Source of the DNA: Fen731 sp964481885
Lineage (GTDB): Bacteria; Actinomycetota; Humimicrobiia; Humimicrobiales; Humimicrobiaceae
DNA length: 64,000 nucleotides
Direction of reading: 5' to 3'
Assembly: GCA_964481885.1 (NCBI GenBank)
Contig: CAYZUS010000005.1
Coordinates: 22,097 to 86,096 of the forward strand
The notes beneath the pieces were generated by a model. That model did not search any database. It had not been told where the DNA came from and was given only the letters and a program-made list of their open reading frames with translations. Made by a program: the position numbers and the translations under genes. Every line of letters starts with the position of its first letter. The first letter of the stretch is position 1. This document shows, in pieces, positions 17,655-26,533 of this stretch.

Positions 17655-18455
17655 TTAATATGCAGTGCATCCTCCGTCTACTGCTAAAAGATGGCCCGTC
17701 ACATAGGAAGATGCATCAGAAGACAGGAATATGCATGCGCCGACGATTTCCTCGGGCCTTGCAAAACGGCCAATAGGAAATCTCTTTAACATGTCTTCAC
17801 CATATGCAGGGTTTTCATCTATACATTGCTGAAAAAGCGGAGTTTCAAATGTGCCTGGAAGAACTGCGTTGACCCTGATTCCCCTCTTTGCCCATTCGCA
17901 CGCGGCGGTTTTGGTAAACATTGCGACCCCTCCCTTGCTTGAGCAGTAAGCGGCACTTAACGGTATTGCCACCACGCTTCCCAGAGATCCAAAGTTTACA
18001 ATTGACCCCTTGCCATTTTTAAGCATTTCCACTGCTGCATATTTGGTAAATAAAAAAGTCCCTTTTAGATTTACACCAAGGACAAGGTCCCATGCATCCT
18101 CATCAAATTCTTCCAGGGGCATTCGCCTGGTTATGCCTGCGCAATTTACCAAAGTGTCAACAGAATTAAACTCCTTTACCACCATTTCTACGGCCTTTTT
18201 GACCTGCGGCCCGTCGGTAACATCAGCTTTTATCGATAATGCGCGAAATCCGGCTGCCAGCAGCTCATCAGATACTTTTTTTGCTGCTTCAAAATTGCTG
18301 TCTACAAGGGATACGTTTGCACCCGCCATTGCATAGCCCTTTGCCACTGCCATTCCCAGGCCGCTGCCTGCCCCCGTTATTATTGCTGATTTACCTTCCA
18401 GGCTGAATTGCTTTAACGACGGATATGCCAGAAATTTCTCATTTGTCAGTTCCAT
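17655..18455 (-). CDS. SDR-family oxidoreductase
   Basis: 266 residues with TGAGSGLG, VNCAG and the YCSSK catalytic motif. SLVDSN at the end of beta-2 suggests NAD use. The C-terminal GHLLAVDGG is standard. It lies between the zinc dehydrogenase and the first E1 pair, and resembles gluconate 5-dehydrogenase-type enzymes, though the substrate is not determined. Confidence 0.87.
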   Translation of the reverse strand: MELTNEKFLAYPSLKQFSLEGKSAIITGAGSGLGMAVAKGYAMAGANVSLVDSNFEAAKKVSDELLAAGFRALSIKADVTDGPQVKKAVEMVVKEFNSVDTLVNCAGITRRMPLEEFDEDAWDLVLGVNLKGTFLFTKYAAVEMLKNGKGSIVNFGSLGSVVAIPLSAAYCSSKGGVAMFTKTAACEWAKRGIRVNAVLPGTFETPLFQQCIDENPAYGEDMLKRFPIGRFARPEEIVGACIFLSSDASSYVTGHLLAVDGGCTAY

Positions 18456-18618
18456 ATTATTTTGCCTCGCTTTTTATGCCGTTTTGGCCAAAACTCTTTA
18501 TTTATAAAATTCCAAAAAAAACCATTTCAACAATAAGACGCACTAACTTATCTCACTAATACGGTCCCTCATTTTGAAATCTTTTAATAACAAACCAAGC
18601 CATAGTTTTTGGGTTATC

Positions 18619-19599
18619 TCAATTTCTATTTAATACTTCTTTTACTGCCCGGACTATCTTTTCTGCCGAGGGTATTGTCAGCTGTTCCAGTTTCCTGCTG
18701 TAAGGTATCGGAGTCTGGGCCGAAGTCACGCGCTTTACGGGCGCATCAAGCCAGTCAAATGCAAGCTCGCCTATGACAAATGCAATTTCAGCGCCGATAC
18801 CGCACACAGCATGAGATTCATGCACCACAACCGCCCTGCCTGTCTTTTTAACTGAACTTATAATCGTATCTTTGTCGAGCGGCACAAGAGTCCTAGGATC
18901 AATTATCTCTGCATCTATCCCTTCTGCCTTGAGAATATCTGCCGCTTCCATGGCCTTAAGTACCATCCAGGAAGTCGCCACAATTGTCACATCTTTGCCT
19001 TCACGCCTGATGTCGGCTTTACCAAAAGGTATCGTATACTCGCCGTCCGGTACTTCTCCTGTTGTATTGTACAAGACTTTATGCTCAAAGAACATTACAG
19101 GATTATTATCCCTTAAGGCAGTTTTTAAAAGTCCTTTTGCATCATAAGGGTTGGCTGGCATGACTACCTTTAGCCCCGGCATATGGCAGAATATTGCCTC
19201 AAGGTTCTGAGAATGCTGCGCGCCGTTGCCTCTGCCACTTCCCTGTTGGGCTCGTATTACCAATGGAACCATGGCTTTTCCACCTGTCATGTAACGAACT
19301 TTTGCAGCCTGGTTTATCGTCTGGTCCATGGCATGCAGGATGAAATCCACATACTGCATCTCAACTAACATCCTGGTGCCTGTGAGAGCTCCTCCGACAC
19401 CGGCTCCAATTATCACAGCTTCTGAAATCGGGGTGTTTCTTATCCTGTCATGTCCGAACTCTTCAAGGATTCCCTTTGTGCAGCCAAAAACGCCGCCCAT
19501 TGTTTCCACATCTTCACCCATGACAAAGATATCTTTATCTTTGCGCATTTCTTCTGCAATAGCGTCCCTTATAGCTTGTGAGTACCTGATTACCGGCAT
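18619..19599 (-). CDS. 2-oxoacid/acetoin dehydrogenase E1 beta subunit
   Basis: 326 residues. E1 beta partners with E1 alpha to bind thiamine diphosphate and decarboxylate a 2-oxo acid or cleave acetoin. PISEAVIIGAG contains the catalytic Glu, GAQHSQ the active-site His region, and VVHESHAVCGIGAE the C-terminal domain. The ATG lies 2 bp after the alpha stop codon, so the pair is translationally linked. It is close to AcoB-type proteins. Confidence 0.9.
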   Translation of the reverse strand: MPVIRYSQAIRDAIAEEMRKDKDIFVMGEDVETMGGVFGCTKGILEEFGHDRIRNTPISEAVIIGAGVGGALTGTRMLVEMQYVDFILHAMDQTINQAAKVRYMTGGKAMVPLVIRAQQGSGRGNGAQHSQNLEAIFCHMPGLKVVMPANPYDAKGLLKTALRDNNPVMFFEHKVLYNTTGEVPDGEYTIPFGKADIRREGKDVTIVATSWMVLKAMEAADILKAEGIDAEIIDPRTLVPLDKDTIISSVKKTGRAVVVHESHAVCGIGAEIAFVIGELAFDWLDAPVKRVTSAQTPIPYSRKLEQLTIPSAEKIVRAVKEVLNRN

Positions 19600-19601
19600 C
19601 T

Positions 19602-20597
19602 TTATACCTGCCTTTCATAAAAAACATCTTTATAAAGGTCGCTGTCATCCGGCCACGGACTTTCCTGCGCGAAGTGCGATGCTTTTTCCATTTCATCTTT
19701 CAAATTCATTTGTATTTTTTCAAGCGAGTCACTTTCGGCCATCATGTTTTCAATAATATATTTTCCAAGCCTGGCTATAGGGTCCCTGGCTTTCCATGTT
19801 TCAACTTCTTCAATACTTCTGTAGCCTCCTTTTGCATAACCGTCCCCGGTATAGTGGCCCTCCCAGCGGTAAGTCTTGGCCTCAATCAATGATGGGCCCC
19901 CTCCCTTTCTTGCCCTTTCAATTGCAGAGCCTAAAACATCGTAAAGTTCAAACACATCGTTGCCGTCACAGATAATACCGGGTATCCCGTAGGAAGCGGC
20001 CCTGACGCTTACATCTTTTACGGGGAGGCTTTCTTTAACGCTTGTAAATACCTGGTAGAGGTTGTTTTCGCAAAGGAATATGACGGGCAGCTTCCATACC
20101 GCTGCCAGATTTAAAGACTCGTGAAAAATGCCCTCATTTGTTGCCCCTTCACCAAAGAAGCATATGGTAACATTGTCATTTTTTTTCATGATCGCATTTG
20201 TTATCCCGGCACCAACAGAAATGGCGAGTCCTCCACCAACCATGCCATTTGCACCCAGGTTTCCCTCAGTAAAATCTGCCATGTGCATTGAGCCGCCTTT
20301 GCCTCCACAGTAACCGTTTTTGCGGCCCAGAAGTTCCGCCATCATCCGGTCCGTTTTGCCGCCCTTGGCTATACAGTGCCCATGGCCCCTGTGCGTGCTG
20401 GTAATGGTATCTGTTTTGCGCAGAAGCTCTCCTGCAGTTGCTGCTATGGCTTCCTCTCCAATATATAAATGCATTGAGCCTGTAACCAGGCCTTGGGCGA
20501 AAAGCTCGGTTGCCTTCTGCTCAAAAAGCCTTATCCGCAGCATTTGTTCATAAATCTTTAGCAGACTTTTTTTGTCCGGTACTTTGATGTCAGGCAT
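19602..20597 (-). CDS. 2-oxoacid/acetoin dehydrogenase E1 alpha subunit
   Basis: 331 residues with complete cofactor motifs: HRGHG (69-73), GGKGGSMH (98-105), GEGATN...ENN (149-179) and YRWEGH in the later loop. This is the length of AcoA and other short E1 alpha chains. First gene of the operon running to 16448. No E2 or E3 is in this operon; the nearest lipoyl protein is at 22944. Confidence 0.9.
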   Translation of the reverse strand: MPDIKVPDKKSLLKIYEQMLRIRLFEQKATELFAQGLVTGSMHLYIGEEAIAATAGELLRKTDTITSTHRGHGHCIAKGGKTDRMMAELLGRKNGYCGGKGGSMHMADFTEGNLGANGMVGGGLAISVGAGITNAIMKKNDNVTICFFGEGATNEGIFHESLNLAAVWKLPVIFLCENNLYQVFTSVKESLPVKDVSVRAASYGIPGIICDGNDVFELYDVLGSAIERARKGGGPSLIEAKTYRWEGHYTGDGYAKGGYRSIEEVETWKARDPIARLGKYIIENMMAESDSLEKIQMNLKDEMEKASHFAQESPWPDDSDLYKDVFYERQV

Positions 20598-20652
20598 TTT
20601 ATTGCCAGCCTTCCTTTTTATAAAATCATTATATTTGGTTAAATTTTTGCAG

Positions 20653-20776
20653 TCGCATTACTTAAGGTTATATGAAATTTTATATTCAAACTATATTAAG
20701 TTAACTTTTATGCATCGCATAACTTAAGATTATAAGAAATTATTTGCTCAACTTAAATTTGAAATTCAGCCGGCTG
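20653..20776. repeat. Diverged 62-bp direct duplication upstream of the E1 operon
   Basis: TCGCATTACTTAAG at 20653 recurs as TCGCATAACTTAAG at 20715, and similarity continues for about 25-30 bp in each copy. It lies in the 5' region of the operon starting at 20597, and may hold a duplicated regulatory site. Promoter boxes were not clear. Confidence 0.45.
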
Positions 20777-20869
20777 CTTACCAACAGCCACGCATTTTTT
20801 GTTCTTTCTTTAAATTCTTTTCATTTCCAGATACAGAAATTTTTTTCCTGCATGGAACATGTAAATCTT

Positions 20870-21727
20870 TCAATCCATGAAAAGCCCGCCATCTATATCC
20901 AGTATCTCTCCTGTGATATATCTTGCCCGCTTTTCATCTGCCAGAAACAGTGCTCCGTACGCTATATCTTCAGGATGGCCCATTCCGAGTGGCACAGATT
21001 TTACGATATTTTCAAGCATTTCACTATTATAGTCTGCTCCTGTCTCGGCGCCTGTGTTTGTACCGGGGTCAGTGCCTTTGCCTGTTTGCTTGCCCGTGTC
21101 TTTTACTTTGCCCGTGCCTGTTTGGTCGCTGCCTTTGCTGTCGCCTCCTAGCATTGGGGTATCAACAGGTCCCGGACTTATTGCATTTACCCTTATCCCA
21201 AATGGCGCAAGCTGTTTTGCCAGGTGTATGGTAAGCGCAGATATTCCACCTTTGGAGGCAACGTAATTTCCGCCTACATTTAACCCCCCGGTTTTTGCCG
21301 CTGCAGCAGTTATATTAATAATGCAGCCTTTTTTACGCTCCTTCATACCCGGAATGACTTCTTTGGACATAAGAAAAGTACCTTTAAGGTTTACATCCAA
21401 AACCCTGTCCCACTGCTTTGTGGAAATATCCTCTATTTTGCCTAAGAATATAATACCGGCAGAATTTATTAAAACATCAATGGGGCCATATTCTTCAAGA
21501 ACCTGCTCAACAGCTTCCCTGATAGAATATTCCTCTGTTACGTCAAAATCTTTTGAGATTGCTTTCCCGCCTGATTGTGTTATTTCAGTTACTGTCTTTT
21601 GAACCCTGATCTTGTCAATGTCGCAGGCTGCCACAAATGCTCCCTCCAGAGCAAACATTTTGGCAATAGCCTTGCCAATGCCGCTTCCGGCTCCTGTCAC
21701 AAGTACTATTTTTCCGTCATAATCCAT
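20870..21727 (-). CDS. SDR-family oxidoreductase with low-complexity loop insertion
   Basis: 285 residues from the ATG at 21727, preceded by AAGGGGG 11 bases upstream; the longer frame begins with TTG and no ribosome site. TGAGSGIG, INSAG and YVASK are intact. After PVDTPMLGG there is an insertion of about 28 residues made of Gly, Thr, Lys and Asp repeats (GKGTDPGTNTGAETGAD), in the variable substrate loop of SDRs. It lies downstream of a zinc dehydrogenase in the operon 25362-20870. Confidence 0.85.
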   Translation of the reverse strand: MDYDGKIVLVTGAGSGIGKAIAKMFALEGAFVAACDIDKIRVQKTVTEITQSGGKAISKDFDVTEEYSIREAVEQVLEEYGPIDVLINSAGIIFLGKIEDISTKQWDRVLDVNLKGTFLMSKEVIPGMKERKKGCIINITAAAAKTGGLNVGGNYVASKGGISALTIHLAKQLAPFGIRVNAISPGPVDTPMLGGDSKGSDQTGTGKVKDTGKQTGKGTDPGTNTGAETGADYNSEMLENIVKSVPLGMGHPEDIAYGALFLADEKRARYITGEILDIDGGLFMD

Positions 21728-21806
21728 AGGTTTTTTAACCCCCTTATATCCAAAATACAAGTATTTTTAAAAATCATCACAAACAGGACATATAACAATT
21801 GTGAAA

Positions 21807-22859
21807 TTATTTTCTTTCACAGTCAGGTATAAACAGTGTTTTTATTCCATTGCCGCTTCGAAGGTCAGCAAAAGCCTTTTCCCAGTTTTCTATTGATTCC
21901 CTGTGAATAATAAGTTTACTTAGGTCCATTTTTGTATTTGAAGCTATTGCTATGGCTCTGTCCCAGCTTGTATAACTTGTGCTCAAATTAAAAAAGACAT
22001 CAAGGATTTTTTTCTGTGCCGTGTCCCAGTTTACGCGGACATCTGGTTTGCCGGTGAGCCCGACCACACACAGCCTGCCGAGTTTTCTGACTGCGTCGAT
22101 TGCAGTCTGGATACCCTTCTCGTTTCCTGTTGCTTCAATGACAATATCTGCCATCTTCCCGCCTGTCTGCTCTGATATTATTGAAATTGCGTCTTCTTTT
22201 GAAACATTTATAACCATATCGGAACCCAGCTCAAGAGCAACCGGAAATCTGACTGCTACGTCCTGGTCCACACCCAGCATGAAAACTTTTCCGGCTCCGT
22301 TTTCTTTTGCTGCAAATGCACACAATATTCCTATTGGCCCTGAACCTACAACAACGACTGTCTCCTGCGCCATGACCCTGACACGCTCGCAGACATAGTT
22401 TACTGCCACTGCAAGAGGCTCTATTAATGCGGCCACATCGTTGGAAAGACCGTCCGGAACTTTATGGAGCAGTTTTGCAGGCATAGTAAGGTAATCAGCA
22501 AAGGCACCGTCCTGGCCCCATCCGGGTGAACGTTTTTCCGGGCAGATCTGCCAATATCCCCGCCTGCAAATGTCACATACCATACATGCTTCTGCATGAG
22601 GTTCAGCAACTACTCTGTCCCCGATTTTTACATTGGTTACCTGGCTGCCCTTCTCTTCAACGACTCCCACAAATTCATGCCCCAGCGTGACAGGCGGATA
22701 ATATGTAAATTCGTCATCCACTATATGAATGTCTGTACCGCAGATACCTGCAGCCTTTACTTTTATAAGCACGTCGCCGTCCCTTTTTAGTGCAGGTTTG
22801 GCCACATCGCGCACTTCGGTAAAACCTTTGCCCCTGTCATATTTCTGCAATGCCCTCAT
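21807..22859 (-). CDS. Zinc-dependent alcohol/polyol dehydrogenase
   Basis: 350 residues of the MDR family with GICGTD, GHEFVG, the structural zinc lobe CMVCDIC plus a fourth Cys, and VVVVGSGPIGIL for NAD(P). AAAGGA precedes the ATG. It is encoded between the lipoyl protein and the SDR, and is the third such dehydrogenase in the window. Substrate unknown. Confidence 0.88.
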   Translation of the reverse strand: MRALQKYDRGKGFTEVRDVAKPALKRDGDVLIKVKAAGICGTDIHIVDDEFTYYPPVTLGHEFVGVVEEKGSQVTNVKIGDRVVAEPHAEACMVCDICRRGYWQICPEKRSPGWGQDGAFADYLTMPAKLLHKVPDGLSNDVAALIEPLAVAVNYVCERVRVMAQETVVVVGSGPIGILCAFAAKENGAGKVFMLGVDQDVAVRFPVALELGSDMVINVSKEDAISIISEQTGGKMADIVIEATGNEKGIQTAIDAVRKLGRLCVVGLTGKPDVRVNWDTAQKKILDVFFNLSTSYTSWDRAIAIASNTKMDLSKLIIHRESIENWEKAFADLRSGNGIKTLFIPDCERK

Positions 22860-22943
22860 ATAAATCCTTTGCCTTTCGTCAATTAATTATCTGTGGTGCC
22901 GCAATAGTCCTGTCCTCAACTTTATAGTCTGAGCAAACATTTT

Positions 22944-23186
22944 TTATTGCTCTGTTTCTATATACCCCATTACCTGTTGAATGGTGAGTTCGTCATCCAC
23001 CTGCGCTGTTATCTCCACAATTACACCATCAGCCGGGCTTTCTATTTCCAGTGTTGCCTTTTCAGATTCTATTTCTGCAAGGGGCATGTTTTTTTTCACT
23101 TTCTGCCCCACGCTTACCATCCATTTTCTTAAAACAACATATTCTGTAGTCAAGCCCTGCTGGGGTACATTAATCTCAATTTTCAT
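22944..23186 (-). CDS. Stand-alone lipoyl (biotinyl-lipoyl) domain protein
   Basis: 80 residues, just one lipoyl domain. The IESEKAT turn places the modifiable Lys at 43 between two beta-hairpins. In ordinary 2-oxoacid dehydrogenases this domain is fused to E2; here it is free. It lies downstream of an E1 alpha/beta pair and probably accepts its acyl group. AGGGAG precedes the ATG. Biotin attachment is less likely, as the MKM motif is absent. Confidence 0.88.
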   Translation of the reverse strand: MKIEINVPQQGLTTEYVVLRKWMVSVGQKVKKNMPLAEIESEKATLEIESPADGVIVEITAQVDDELTIQQVMGYIETEQ

Positions 23187-23391
23187 CTTTTCTGCTCCCT
23201 TTTTTTAAGCCTTGTCATTTAAATTCCTGCATCTTAAAAAACCGCGGCATTTAATTCGGTAAAAGCCTTCCTTATCCAGCCTTCATTATCAAATTATTCC
23301 AAACCCCGTTTATACCTCTTGTTTTTTAAGCATTGTATAAATTTGTAATTATATTGATTTTTATTTTTAATCCTGCTTTTTGGTTTATGAT

Positions 23392-24375
23392 TTATTTCCC
23401 TTTGAGCACCTGCTTTATTGCGTCTGCAATAATTTCTTCAGTAGGGATCATTGCCGCCTCCAGAACAGGAGCATAAGGATGTGGGAGATCTTTGGTTGCC
23501 ACACGGATAATCGGGGCCTTTAAGTATTTAAATAGTTCTTCTGCAGCTTTTGCAGATATTTCTGAAGCTGCGCCGCATGTAAGATGGCCCTCTTCCACTA
23601 TTACCAGCCTGCCGGTCTTTTTTACTGATTCTGATATTTCCTTAAAGTTTAATGGATAAAGAACCCTTGGGTCTATTATCTCTATGTCAATATCTGTTCC
23701 TAACATTCCTTTTTGCATGACATTGTTTATGCGCTGCTGAATTATGGGGCCGATAACAACAACTGTTGCGTCTTTGCCCTCTTTTAATATGCTGGCTTTA
23801 TCAAACGGAACAGCATACTCTTCATCAGGTATCTCTTCCCTTATGGGATATGCAAATTTATGTTCAAAGAACACCACAGGATCATTTTGCCGCAAAGCAG
23901 TCTTCATGAGCCCCTTGGCATCATAAGCATTGCCCGGCACAACTACCTTAAGACCCGGCACATGCATTGTGATGGCATAAAGGCATGCAGAATGGTGGGG
24001 ACCTGATACCCTTCCCCCCATCTGGGCCCTTACAATCATAGGGACTTTGACCTGCCCATCTGACATGTAGCATAATTTTCCAGCCTCCTGGCACAGAGGA
24101 CTCAATATCTCATAAAGAATATCTGCAAACATTATATCCACTATCGGTCGAAGGCCGGTCGCTGCGGCCCCTACTGCCATTGCTGTAAAACCATTTTCAC
24201 TTATTGGCGTATCTATAACCCTGTCGCCACCGAATTCCTGGAACAGGTTTTTGGTTTGTCCATAGCTTCCGCCTCTTTCCCCGATTCCTTCACCCATTGT
24301 TATAATCGTGGAATCTCTTCGCATCTCTTCAGCTATGCCGTCCCGCACTGCATTCATGTATGATATCTTGCTCAT
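23392..24375 (-). CDS. 2-oxoacid/acetoin dehydrogenase E1 beta subunit
   Basis: 327 residues. PISENGFTAMA carries the catalytic Glu, GPHHSA the His region and EEGHLTCGAASE the C-terminal domain. Its ATG directly follows the TAA of the alpha gene (TAAATG), with GAGGG as ribosome site. It shares the operon with a lipoyl protein, KDG kinase and KDPG aldolase. Confidence 0.9.
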   Translation of the reverse strand: MSKISYMNAVRDGIAEEMRRDSTIITMGEGIGERGGSYGQTKNLFQEFGGDRVIDTPISENGFTAMAVGAAATGLRPIVDIMFADILYEILSPLCQEAGKLCYMSDGQVKVPMIVRAQMGGRVSGPHHSACLYAITMHVPGLKVVVPGNAYDAKGLMKTALRQNDPVVFFEHKFAYPIREEIPDEEYAVPFDKASILKEGKDATVVVIGPIIQQRINNVMQKGMLGTDIDIEIIDPRVLYPLNFKEISESVKKTGRLVIVEEGHLTCGAASEISAKAAEELFKYLKAPIIRVATKDLPHPYAPVLEAAMIPTEEIIADAIKQVLKGK

Positions 24376-25362
24376 TTAATTGCCCTCCTCAAAAAGATGT
24401 TTTCCAACAGTTGACGGGTCTGGAAGCGGACTTGCTTTGGCATATTCATATGCTTCTTCCATTTCTTTTTCCACAGATTCCTCTGCCTGTTTGATTGAAC
24501 TTTCCTCTATTGCATATACTTCTTTAAGAATGACTTTAAAATTTTTAATAGGGTCCTTTAATGCAATCCAGGTGTCAACTTCTTCTTTTGTACGGTAAGT
24601 GCCGTAAAGCTGGTCACCCAGATAGTGGCCCCCATGACGGTATGTCTTGCATTCGATAAGGGTAGGGCCCTGGCCGCTTACTGCCCTCTCTCTAGCTTCC
24701 GCAGTTGCTTCATATACTGCTACTATGTCGCTTCCGTTTACTGCCACACCTTTCATTGCAAAGGCTGCTGCACGGGATGCGATTTCGGGATTTGCTGCCA
24801 CCGTTTCAAGAGGTGTTGCTGTTGCATATTTATTGTTTTCACAAACAAAGATCACAGGAAGCTTAAGGTATGAAGCCATGTTAAAGGACTCATAGCATAT
24901 GCCCATGTTGCTGGCGCCATCACCGAAAAAGGTGACCCCAACAGCTTCTTTTTTCAACAGTTTGGCCGAAAGTCCGGCGCCGACTGCCAGCCCTATGCCT
25001 CCGCCCACCATACCGTTTGTACCGAGAAATCCAATGGAAAGCTTGTACATATGCATGCTGCCGCCGCGTCCGCCATTGCATCCTCCCTGTTTTCCAAACA
25101 GCTCAGCCAAAGCCTCCCTGACAGGGATACCTTTTGCAACAGCATGCCCGTGGCCCCTGTGTGTGCTGGTGACAACATCTTCCTCGGTTAGTGCAGCACA
25201 TACGCCTGCAGCTACCGCTTCTTCTCCCTGATACAGGTGAACAAACCCCGGCACTTCACCGGATTTGTATTTTTCTGCAGCCATATCCTCAAAAAGCCTT
25301 AAGCGATACATGTCTTTGTAAAGCTTGAGCAGGTTTTCAGGTGACGTGTCAAGTCTGCCCAT
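24376..25362 (-). CDS. 2-oxoacid/acetoin dehydrogenase E1 alpha subunit
   Basis: 328 residues from the ATG at 25362, which has GGAGG five bases upstream; an in-frame ATG at 25374 overlaps that ribosome site and is rejected. HRGHG, GGRGGSMH, GDGASN...ENN and YRHGGH are all present, so thiamine-diphosphate binding looks intact. It pairs with the beta gene at 23392. Confidence 0.9.
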   Translation of the reverse strand: MGRLDTSPENLLKLYKDMYRLRLFEDMAAEKYKSGEVPGFVHLYQGEEAVAAGVCAALTEEDVVTSTHRGHGHAVAKGIPVREALAELFGKQGGCNGGRGGSMHMYKLSIGFLGTNGMVGGGIGLAVGAGLSAKLLKKEAVGVTFFGDGASNMGICYESFNMASYLKLPVIFVCENNKYATATPLETVAANPEIASRAAAFAMKGVAVNGSDIVAVYEATAEARERAVSGQGPTLIECKTYRHGGHYLGDQLYGTYRTKEEVDTWIALKDPIKNFKVILKEVYAIEESSIKQAEESVEKEMEEAYEYAKASPLPDPSTVGKHLFEEGN

Positions 25363-25477
25363 AATTACCTCCATATTGTTATAAATTTTAAATAAATGAT
25401 TTCAAACAATAGCTACACGGTCACAATCACCAATCAATCAATCAGCCGCAATCAATAATAATCCATCTGCCTTACTG

Positions 25478-26506
25478 TCAGCGCCTGACCCTTCCGGAAG
25501 CGTCCCCGCCCTTTAGGGCGTCTACTTCTGCAACAGAAACAAGGTTGAAATCGCCTGATATGGAATGTTTCAGGCAGCTTGCCGCAACCGCAAATTCCAG
25601 GGCGTTTTCTTTGTCATCATAAGTGTTGAGTCCATATATCAAACCTGCAGCAAAGGAATCCCCGCCGCCAACTCTGTCCACGATATCTTTTATCATATAT
25701 TTTTTGCTTAAGATAAATTGCTTCCCGTCATTTAAGCATGCCGACCATCCGTTTACGTCTGCACTTTCGCTTTCCCTAAGGGTGATAGCTATTATCTTTA
25801 CATTTGGATATGTTTTAAGAACGTCAAGCGTCAACTGCTCATATTTGGCCGTGTCCAGAATGCCCTTTTGCACTTCAGCCGCTGACTTTATTCCCAGAGC
25901 TTTCTGGCAGTCCTCTTCATTTGCAATCACCACATCCACGTATTCCATAAGCCCACTCATCACTTCCTGTGCGGTCTTACCATATTTCCAGAGATTCTTC
26001 CGGTAATTTAAATCGCACGAGACTGTAAGTCCCATAAGTTTTGCCGCTTTCAGGGCTTCCAGTGAAAGCGCTGCGGCTGAATCACTTATGGCAGGCGTTA
26101 TCCCCGTAATATGAAACCAGCCTGCGCCTTCGAAGGCAGACTTGAAATCCATGCTTCCGGGCCTTGCGATAGCCATGCTGGAGCCTGCCCTGTCATAAAT
26201 GACATTTGAGGCCCGCTGGCTGGCGCCGTTTTCAAGAAAATATATACCCATTCTTCCTTCACAGCGCAGTATGTGTGTTACGTCTATATTAAATTTTCTA
26301 AGCTCTCTTATACAGGCATCACCAATATAGTTTTGCGGCAGAGCAGTCACATATGAGACTTCGATTCCAAAATTTGCAAGTGAAACTGCCACATTTGCCT
26401 CTCCCCCACCAAATGTTGCTTCAAGTGCCGGAGATTGAAAAAGACGTTCAAAAAAAGGAGATTTCAGCCTCAGCATTATCTCTCCAAAAGTAACTACCCT
26501 TTTCAT
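25478..26506 (-). CDS. kdgK: 2-keto-3-deoxygluconate kinase (PfkB family)
   Basis: 342 residues of the ribokinase/PfkB family. FGEIMLRL at the start and GGGEANVAV are the sugar-binding motifs, and DRVGGGDSFAAGL holds the catalytic Asp and the anion hole. KDG kinase makes 2-keto-3-deoxy-6-phosphogluconate from ATP and KDG. The next gene is a KDPG aldolase, which strongly supports the call. AAAGGAGG precedes the ATG. Confidence 0.88.
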   Translation of the reverse strand: MKRVVTFGEIMLRLKSPFFERLFQSPALEATFGGGEANVAVSLANFGIEVSYVTALPQNYIGDACIRELRKFNIDVTHILRCEGRMGIYFLENGASQRASNVIYDRAGSSMAIARPGSMDFKSAFEGAGWFHITGITPAISDSAAALSLEALKAAKLMGLTVSCDLNYRKNLWKYGKTAQEVMSGLMEYVDVVIANEEDCQKALGIKSAAEVQKGILDTAKYEQLTLDVLKTYPNVKIIAITLRESESADVNGWSACLNDGKQFILSKKYMIKDIVDRVGGGDSFAAGLIYGLNTYDDKENALEFAVAASCLKHSISGDFNLVSVAEVDALKGGDASGRVRR

Positions 26507-26533
26507 ACAATAGCCTCCTTTATTTAAGCTTTC

